From Caprella mutica (lineage: Eukaryota; Arthropoda; Malacostraca; Amphipoda; Caprellidae), in NCBI GenBank assembly GCA_947561585.1, contig CANNZV010002515.1, positions 1-64,000 on the forward strand: 64,000 bases of DNA, given 5' to 3'. A program made the translations under genes and the position numbers. Of this stretch, positions 55,851 to 64,000 are shown piece by piece. Position 1 is the stretch's first letter, and each line of letters opens with the position of its first letter. A model generated the notes under the pieces. It was not told the origin of the DNA. It saw only the letters and a program-made list of their open reading frames with translations, and made no database searches.

Positions 55851-57225
55851 TTGGAATATAAAGAGGATATTTACCAATACTCCCACCACTCTTACATGGA
55901 ATTATTTACTCAACAGTTAAATAGGTTCTGAACAATACATGATTATTTTTAAATTTAACTTGAATATAAAATATTCTAACAAAAGGTTATGAAATGAAAG
56001 AGAACACAGTCGCTGATAAATCAAATCCAACTGGCCATTTCCACCAGTATATATTATTTAGATTTGTTATCCACTGTTGTCAGCAAGCACTGTCATCGGT
56101 ACATGCAGCATTGTTTTGGTGATTGTAGTCTCGTGTCCAATACTAGAAAGACTTTATCGCAGCCATTTCACCGGACAAGAGAGATGTCAGGGGGAATTCT
56201 CAGACATGATTTCGGGGGAGCTTTGCGAGGGGATTAGAAGCGTTCTCAGTCTCGAGTCTGGGGATTGATTGATGGGGGGCTGATGGTATAGATGGGGAGA
56301 AGCTAAGAAGATTGAGTGGCTTCAACCGAATTACATTTAATGCGATTAGGGTGCTACATTTCAGTGTGGAAACAGAGGCGGTGACAAAAATATCAAAGAT
56401 GATATTAATTTTGTCAGGGCTTCGCCGTCTGCTCCAATGAGAAGCCATATCGCTGACGTAAATTAATTTTAGTAGAGGGCTTAGGATACAAAGGTCAAAT
56501 CGCTGACTTCAAAAGAAAATTAAGTACAAGGGACTGGAAGAAGCCTAGTACGGAAAGTGGTTCCATGAACAAAGTCACGCACCACCAGTCAGTGACCATG
56601 TCCATGGATGCAGAAAAGATACTCTGTGAATTCAGTCACCAAGGAATGTGACGAAAAGGGACACAATCACTGATGCACAATAAATACAAGCTAAGTAAAT
56701 TACGACAGTTCAATTTCAGCTCAAACAATAGTAAATGAAATATGTGTACGTACGTACATTCAACAGATAGTTTGTTAGATTGGATGGTTGTTTGAAGCCA
56801 AATTCAGGAACTTGAAAATAGCTACCTTAATTCTAAGAACTATGAGTTAAATAGAATAAAAGCGTTAAAAAATATATTTCAAATACATTGCTGAGTAGAG
56901 TATAAAGATGAGTTTAATGAGGAGGTATTATAAGACCTTTATAAGACCTTCCATTGCTAACAATTAAAATAAAAGTACAAAAAAATCGTCATTTCATTAG
57001 AGTATGGAATTATTGAAATATATTATTAGTATGGAACAAAGTAACTGATGTTATTATTGAAAAACATTAATTAAACATTATTATTATCATTATTTAACAT
57101 AAATCATTCAATAATACAATAGAACATATATCAATGAATTGTGCCATTGTGCGAACTGATATCATGAATGAATTATTACAGATAGGAATACCAGGGGTAC
57201 CTATTCAATTCAAAACTCAGACGAG
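55851..57225. other. No gene supported; includes a family A copy
   Basis: 56,440-56,680 matches family A. The rest is AT-rich without recognisable coding sequence. Confidence 0.45.
56440..56680 (+). repeat. Dispersed repeat family A, partial copy near 56.4 kb
   Basis: CATATCGCTGACGTA (twice, second as CAAATCGCTGACTTCAAAAG), AAGGGACTGGAAGAAG and CATGGATGCAGAAAAGATACTCTG. The later part of the family is missing. Confidence 0.8.
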
Positions 57226-57227
57226 AG

Positions 57228-57786
57228 TATGCGATATGTTCTCATAGACGAGTATGCGATATGCTCTTATAGGCGAGTATGCGATATGCTCTTATAGGCG
57301 AGTATGCGATATGCTCTTATAGGCGAGTATGCGATATGCTCTTATAGGCGAGTATGCGATATGCTCTTATAGGCGAGTATGCGATATGCTCTTATAGGCG
57401 AGTATGTGATATCCTCTTATAGGCGAGTATGTGATATCCTCTTATAGGCGAGTATGCGATATGCTCTTATAGGAGAGTATGCAATATGCTCTTATAGACG
57501 ACAGTATGCGATATGCTCTTATGAACGAGAGTATGCGATATGCTCTCATAGACGAGAGTATGCGATATGCTCTCATAGACGAGAGTATGAGATATGCTCT
57601 CATAGACGAGAGTATGCGATATGCTCTCATAGACGAGAGTATGCGATATGCTCTCATAGACGAGAGTATGCGATATGCTCTCATAGACGAGAGTATGCGA
57701 TATGCTCTCATAGACGAGAGTATGCGATATGCTCTCATAGACGAGAGTATGCGATATGCTCTCATAGACGAGAGTATGCGATATGC
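57228..57786. repeat. 25/27-bp minisatellite GAGTATGCGATATGCTCT
   Basis: The left half has 25-bp units with CTTATAGGC. The right half has 27-bp units with CTCATAGACGA, so the array switches unit length near 57,500. The 27-bp period keeps several frames open for more than 130 codons (MRYALIDES-type repeats); these are artefacts. Confidence 0.95.
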
Positions 57787-58745
57787 AGCAGCATCGTATG
57801 CTCTAAATGTTATAATCAAGTCACTAATCCGAACTATTTTCACACAAAAATCTATTTCTAAATGGTAAGACGAATAAAGATAGTGATAATATTATGAAGA
57901 TACAATATAATTCCTAAAGTTATACCAATAACCTTCCAATAAATATATTATTAGCTAGAATTTGATTGTAAGGCAGATATCCTCATGAGAATCAGTTTGC
58001 TATATCACTAACGTAAGAAGCGCAATAAATTTCTATCAGTCTGATGAATCTCTATGACAAGAGGCACTGAGTCTTGTTTGTGAGTGAGAAGTAACTAATA
58101 GCCAAACTTTCACTGATTTGTAAGTAAGGGGACACCTCGGGGGAACAACTTTGATTGCATGGGGGTTGGGGGAATACAAAGTGGTGGAAGTGGAAGATTA
58201 GTGGAGTCAGTAATTAAACTATTTAGTATTTATCCTTCTTATCCCAGTTGTACCAACCTTTCATTAGAAATAAAACAGAACAAGTGTCACACCTTAGGTA
58301 CACACCCCCAGGGAAAGCAGAAACGTGACTATATTTTATTTGACTTGATCACAAGTGACAACATCTAGATCACTGAATGTCGCTTTTTAAAGAGAATAAT
58401 TCAAATGTCTCTAATATGCAAGATAAATTTTAAAATCTAAAGTAACGTTCTTTCATTTAAAACTACAATCAAGTAAATCGGTGTGAAGTACTGACGAAGT
58501 TAAATGATCCTGAACTGTTACTTCGTCTCGGCCGTTGAGATTTAGATTTCTGGTTCAGCATTTACAGAAAATTGTTCAGTTTTCATCAAATTGTATGGAA
58601 TCAAATAAATTAAACTTAATTAATGAAATACAAAACTAATGAGATTGCTACCATAAATATCCCATGGCTTACTCAATTATATTTCCATTCATTATAATTA
58701 AGTAAGCCATGAAATATCTCTAATTTCAAAAGAAAACAGTTTGAC
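57787..58745. other. No gene supported
   Basis: AT-rich, with no recognisable feature. Confidence 0.45.
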
Positions 58746-58747
58746 TA

Positions 58748-58955
58748 GGGTAAGTTCTTAATTATCGGTCAGTCCCCCATTTTCGGACACGTAAGAAAAA
58801 ACGATATAATAATAATTATTTAATTTTTTTTATTGGTATCCGTACCTGCAGGTATCATGGATACCAATAAAAATAAAGATTAAATAATTATTATTATATC
58901 GTTTTTTCTTACGTGTCCGAAAATGGGGGACTGACCGATAATTAAGAACTTACCC
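58748..58955. mobile_element. Palindromic MITE family D, near-perfect copy
   Basis: Flanked by TA (58,746-58,747 and 58,956-58,957). The ends are GGGTAAGTTCTTAATTATCG and its complement. The centre is GGTATCCGTACCTGCAGGTATCATGGATACC. Arms of about 100 bp pair with very few mismatches. Confidence 0.92.
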
Positions 58956-58957
58956 TA

Positions 58958-59638
58958 CATCACATTGAAACTCCATGTCATTAAATATGAGGCTTAGAGT
59001 GGCATAGTACTCTGTTAAAATCCAAAGAGAGACTGAAGGCATTTCTCTATGGAAAAGTTAACCGCTTTGACGAGCATTCGATACAAACTAATATTTCAAA
59101 ACCCACGGAACATCGAATGCAATTTGTTCTCTGAAATCCTTTGGGAGAGAACACATGGGCCTAGAGCTCCGTGTGAGCTGTTTGTCAACTCAGTTACCGT
59201 TTGTACCTATCTGAACAAATACAGAAATGGAACAATAGAGTGAACTGGAAATGAATATTTACAATATAAGGTGTTTCCTTAGTAAGGGTGATATATGCTT
59301 AATAAATAAATAAAAATGAGAATAATCCCAAGGAAAATAATCGTATTAATTTTACTACAAAGGATAAAAATAGTATATAAGATATAAATGATTAGATATC
59401 CTTTATCATGTCAAAGCAGTACCTCCTCCAATATACTCTATTTAGGTTCTATAATAAGGAGGATGTTAATAATGGAGAAGAAGATCCTATAGGCAGTGAT
59501 TTGATTAGTTGAGAGATCACATTGTGTGAGATCCTTTCACGATCTTTTTCAGTAGCGACAACAAGAGATCGTCACAAATAAAATTATATTTTCAAAGGAC
59601 TGTGTTATTAAAATTAAGCAGGAATAGTTAACAATAAC
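58958..59638. other. No gene supported
   Basis: A 64-codon plus-strand frame at 59,049 has no recognisable domain. Confidence 0.4.
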
Positions 59639-59640
59639 TA

Positions 59641-59844
59641 GGGTTTGTTTCAAGTTATTGGACGGTTCCAAATTTTCGGACATGTAAGAAAAAATATATA
59701 ATGACTATACAACTCGTTATTTTAATTGGTATCCATGATACCTGCAGGTATCATGAATACCAACTAAAATAAAAGTTAAATAAAATTCATCGTTTTTTTA
59801 CGTGTCCGAAAATGTGGAAGCGTCCGATATCTCGGAACTTTCTC
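59641..59844. mobile_element. Palindromic MITE family D, diverged copy
   Basis: TA-flanked (59,639-59,640 and 59,845-59,846). Retains GGACGGTTCCAAATTTTCGGACATGTAAGAAA and the matching right arm around GGTATCCATGATACCTGCA. Confidence 0.85.
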
Positions 59845-60618
59845 TACTTCATAAAATATATGATATTGGAGGGGGACAATACCCCCTGTCCCCTTTCAGT
59901 TCAATACTGTGAATAGTCCTCACACCAATACATTGAAAATAGAACAAAAAAGAGAGAGGAAAGAAGATAAGGAAAAGCTGATATGAAGGGGAAAAAGCGT
60001 GAAAAGGAGAAAGATATTTAAAATAGTTACACACATAAGAGGAAAGGATTACTTTGACCTTTTTATTATAATAAATGATAAACAAAAAGAATGACAGAAC
60101 TACAATATTAATTCGCAATGTTACAATTAGACCATTAAAAAACGGCACAATTGGATTATCAAAATTGACATTATTCCAAATCAAGTATTTATACATTAAA
60201 TTAAAATAAACTAATTACCCCACCATGCTTTCATGAAACATTAATTAATTAATTTCCATCAATCATCAAAATAAAAATAAAATTATTGTGATAATAAACA
60301 GCACATAATAAAGCTGTGATACCCATTAATTAGTAGCTACATTATCAATCGGTAAGTAAATGCAAGGTTGTTATAAAGGAGTGGTCGCTGTAGCTTTTCC
60401 CATGTCCTCTATAGCGTTTTAGTTGATGACCAGCCAACATCACACTAATGAACATTGCAAAGGTGTTCTTAATTGCTAGACTCTACCGTGTTCTTCACCA
60501 ATAACCAAATTTGCAGAGTCACAAGCAGACTGTCTTTCGTTGAGAATAGATCTAGCAATGTTTGCTACACAATGAGAAAAGAAATACCGTGCGTATGGAA
60601 ATGGTTACATGATGTCTA

Positions 60619-60875
60619 GGGGGTAAGTTCCGAATTATCGGTCAGTACTACATCTTCGGTCATATAAGTAAAAACGATATATAAATTGTTACACAGTGCT
60701 ATCTAATACTTCTGCAAACCTAATATAAGAAAAAATGATATAATTATTATTTATTTAAGTTGGTATCCATGATACCTGCAGGTATCATGGATACCAACTT
60801 AAATAAATAGTAATTATATCGTTTTTACTTATGTGACCGAAGATGAAGTACTGACCGATAATTCGGAACTTACCC
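60619..60875. mobile_element. Palindromic MITE family D copy with an internal insertion
   Basis: TA-flanked (60,617-60,618 and 60,876-60,877), with ends GGGGTAAGTTCCGAATTATC and its complement. The left arm holds about 45 extra bases (near 60,685-60,735) that the right arm lacks. Confidence 0.9.
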
Positions 60876-60877
60876 TA

Positions 60878-63384
60878 GTATGAAATGAAACAAAGGGAGG
60901 TGATCAAAAACTTCCTGCCAACCAATGGTCAGATTAAAACAGAGAAATAAAAAAGAGGAACAGCTTCAGGAAATATATTCGTTGTAGAAATATCTCGATA
61001 TTTTTTGAGTGTTTCTTAACGTCTCCAGATATTAAGAATTCAAATCCTGTCGATGGGAGAAGTTTTGAGTCCACCTAGAAAAGAAGGCTAGAACATACCA
61101 AACATGAGAGAGATATAAGGGGTATCAAACATGAGGTATAAAGGCTATATCATACTAAACATTAGATATAAAGGCTAGATCATATCAAATATAAGATATA
61201 TAAGCTATATCAATCAAGATATACAAGGCTATATAACTACAACCTGAAAATAAAGCTATATCAAACATTAAGTATAAAGGACTGTTCTTATTTTCGTGAT
61301 GGTGAGGCCTTGTTGCCCTATAGAAGGCACTGCTCCCCAGAGAGGTGGGACTGTACATTGGTAAATATGCATGTATGTACATTTCGCAGTCAAAGTTAAC
61401 GTCATGTGCTGTACTCAGAACATTTGAAATACAGTCATCACTTTCATAAATTGGAAAAAATAACACTAATAAATGAAAATAAATTAAATATGGAAACAAC
61501 TCGAGTATATAATTAAACACTGGTAATAAAATAATAAATAGAACAACGCAAACGACCGAAAGGAACAACGCAAACAACCGAAAGGAACAACGCAAACAAC
61601 CGAAAGGATCAACGCAAACAACCGAAAGGAACAACGCAAACAACCGAAAGGCAGCGTAAAAAGTTACAAAGTCATTTTCTCGCCTAATATTGCCATCAAG
61701 AATATTTAGATTATTTCAAATATTTCCAGAAAGCGCCTTTGCATTTTCAAAACTTAAATTTAGAAAAGTTTTGAGCTAAACGAAGCGGAATACCAAACTT
61801 ATTTAAAAACTAAAAAAGTCACGGAGGCTGTCGAAAATTGAATTTCGAGAGCAATTCGAAGTTTTTGAGCAGAATCGACGGTTAGGGGAGAATAACTCAA
61901 AAATTGTCTTGAAATAATGACACTTTGTACAGTGTGACACATACTGAACAATTTGATAAACATTACAATAGTATCGATGAAATTAGTAAATAATTTTTAT
62001 AAAGTTACTCTACAACATTAAGGATCTACAGGAATTTTCTGTTTTCGTTCTTAAAAAATAAAAATAAACTATATTTTTCGAATCTTCGAACTATATGCTA
62101 AGGGAATATTTTAATTTAATGAACAGAAACATTAGAAACATGCAAGCGATTACTGCTTCAATTTAGTTAAGTAAAATCATTGCGGGAGCATCAATACTAA
62201 TATCACTGTATGCTGCATACCTAAACTAAATGATATTAGACACGCTAACCAAAGGTATAAACTGTGAAACAGAATTATCAATTAGATCTATTATTATCAA
62301 CTCAGCATTAAGAGATGCTTTAACGGATTAACTTAATTAAGAAAAAGATAGCCAAAGAGATAAATTAATCACTGTTGAAAGATGCGGCTAGAACCAACTC
62401 CAATAGAAAAATGGTACAAAAAAAGTGTAAATTTTCAAATTAGAATAATTACCCAAAGGTTAGCTTACCTTTTCTCCTTAGTTAGGTAACACAGGGCAAA
62501 ATATTAGCTTTAAAACGGTGAGAAGATTAGCACAGTGTGCCTAATAATGCAATGGGGACTGAGCTCTAAAATATGCAGCCAGCTGATGAATAAAATGCAG
62601 CTGAGTATACGGTAACACGCATAAAAAGGTAAATCTATCATGACAGTGGAATGTTTATCCCTTTAGAGGATATTGAAAAGATATAATACTTTAATTCACT
62701 TATATATCAAAAATAGCGATAGATTTATATTTCAGGATTATCCAAATGTTCATATTAGAAATAGTGCAAATATTAAATAATATTTCATTTATTTTGACTC
62801 CAGTATCGAAATGCATATTTTTTATAAATTTCTAAATTATTCATTTAATTTATGAATCACTCATTAAATATCTAAATCATTCATTTAATTTCTAAATCAT
62901 TCATTGAATTTCTAAACGACGCCTCATTAGTAACGTCACCATCTTAATGGTATTAGGTGTGTCGAGGGAGCGAATTAGTCATTGTGTGGCGGGGGAGCGA
63001 AGAGGAATCCAATTCACACTGCAGCAGTTGAATATAAAGCCACAGTGTATTTTTCCAGTAAGTTATTATTTCAATTGTCTGCTGTAATGTGCAGTTATCT
63101 ACAAAATTGAAGTAATTTCCGTAAATGGAAACACTAGTCATGATACATATATCACAAAAATGTTCATATAAGCTTATATATATTAAACGTGAACTAAACT
63201 TTAACATATCATCAGTTCCTTTGTAATAATTTTCAGATAATTTCTGCCTTTATTATCCAGTTTTAGTTATATCATACTATCCTATTTTGAAACAATTAAA
63301 CCATTTATTCAAGAACACAATGAAATTAATACACAAGATAGTATATAGTTAGATCATACTATCTTATAGCAGCATAATACCACT
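60878..63384. other. No gene supported; one short tandem array
   Basis: AT-rich sequence without a recognisable exon on either strand. I looked here for a 5' ASPP exon (RA-like domain) and did not see one. Confidence 0.45.
61540..61655. repeat. 22-bp tandem array GAACAACGCAAACAACCGAAAG
   Basis: About five copies. It creates a repetitive frame on the minus strand (61,185-61,643) that is not a gene. Confidence 0.9.
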
Positions 63385-63389
63385 CTGGG

Positions 63390-64000
63390 AGTGCATATAC
63401 CAGTGCTGATACATATACCCAGCAGAATAACAGTGATATATCACATATACCCGCAGCAGAATAACAGTGATATATCACATATACCCAGCAGAATAACAGT
63501 GATATATCACACATACCCAGCAGAATAACAGTGATATATCACATATACCCAGCAGAATAACAGTGATATATCACACACACCCAGCAGAATAACAGTGATA
63601 TATCACACATACCCAGCAGAATAACAGTGATATATCACATATACCCAGCAGAATAACAGTGATATATCACACATACCCAGCAGAATAACAGTGATATATC
63701 ACACATACCCAGCAGAATAACAGTGATATATCACACATACCCAGCAGAATAACAGTGATATATCACATATACCCAGCAGAATAACAGTGATATATCACAT
63801 ATACCCAGCAGAATAACAGTGATATATCACATATACCCAGCAGAATAACAGTGATATATCACACATACCCAGCAGAATAACAGTGATATATCACACATAC
63901 CCAGCAGAATAACAGTGATATATCACACATACCCAGCAGAATAACAGTGATATATCACACATACCCAGCAGAATAACAGTGATATATCACACATACCCAG
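63390..64000. repeat. 32-bp satellite running off the right window edge
   Basis: About 19 copies of a 32-bp unit containing ACCCAGCAGAATAACAGTGA and TATATCAC, alternating CATAT and CACAT variants. Each unit contains a GTGATATATCAC palindrome. Confidence 0.96.

Noticed and set aside
55175..55920. Gly/Glu/Trp-rich frames of up to 220 codons
   Set aside because: They are generated by the 19-bp purine-rich minisatellite.
57442..57868. Frames with repeated MRYALIDES or AYRILSSMR words
   Set aside because: They are generated by the 27-bp minisatellite; three frames on two strands are open together.
61185..61643. A 152-codon minus-strand frame with hydrophobic FALFLSVVC repeats
   Set aside because: The start lies in the 22-bp tandem array and the rest shows no family or conserved pattern.
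63390..64000. 32-bp repeats resembling a CRISPR array
   Set aside because: The units are head-to-tail with no variable spacers, so this is a satellite.

Overview
The window is nuclear DNA of an animal, probably an invertebrate. It is AT-rich and crowded with transposons and minisatellites. It holds one clear spliced conserved gene on the minus strand, and its exons are noticeably more GC-rich than the surrounding sequence. There are no bacterial operons and no rRNA or tRNA genes that I can support. The LINE reverse transcriptases, the non-chromodomain Ty3/Gypsy element and the FoldBack-like transposon would fit an arthropod, but this is a weak inference and I do not name a species.

Layout. 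1-655 is a minisatellite running off the left edge. 0.7-13 kb is gene-poor and holds a duplicated segment (copies near 3.5-4.5 and 6.3-8.9 kb), with two terminal-inverted-repeat elements inserted in the second copy. 13,268-30,842 is one large DNA transposon flanked by a 9-bp target-site duplication (GTAATAAAG). Its long terminal inverted repeats are built from three satellite modules in mirrored order: a GCGTGCACGC-bearing unit, a 15-bp GACTCAAA unit and a 108-bp unit. This architecture matches FoldBack/Rehavkus-type Mutator-like elements. Just inside the right arm is the C-terminal part of a Ulp1-type cysteine protease fused to a PHD finger. A complete, apparently young Ty3/Gypsy retrotransposon (14,858-25,604, minus strand, 444-bp LTRs) sits inside the transposon. 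The retrotransposon carries gag, pol and an extra small ORF for a predicted myristoylated single-pass membrane protein, and it is itself interrupted by a TTAA-flanked MITE. A 5'-truncated LINE (25.7-27.5 kb) lies in the remaining transposon interior.

30.8-37.5 kb is a mosaic of dispersed repeats, a 21-23-bp minisatellite and a second, more decayed LINE. Around 38.2 kb on the plus strand is a short serine-rich, acidic ORF that looks like a genuine host coding sequence of unknown function.

42.3-51.8 kb (minus strand) is an ASPP-family gene (apoptosis-stimulating of p53 protein; TP53BP2/PPP1R13B relatives). I reconstructed twelve coding exons with consistent splice phases, 929 codons plus a stop. 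They encode a coiled coil, a low-complexity linker, an RVSF protein-phosphatase-1 docking motif, ankyrin repeats and a C-terminal SH3 domain. The N-terminal exon or exons were not found. The introns hold dispersed repeats, palindromic MITEs and a 20-bp minisatellite.

52-64 kb has no gene that I can support. It carries more palindromic TA-flanked MITEs, a strand-asymmetric purine-rich minisatellite (55 kb), a 25/27-bp minisatellite (57 kb) and a 32-bp satellite running off the right edge.

The most unusual items are the compound satellite-armed transposon with its protease-PHD gene running into the terminal repeat, the membrane-protein ORF of the Gypsy element, and the family of near-perfect palindromic MITEs in and next to the ASPP gene.
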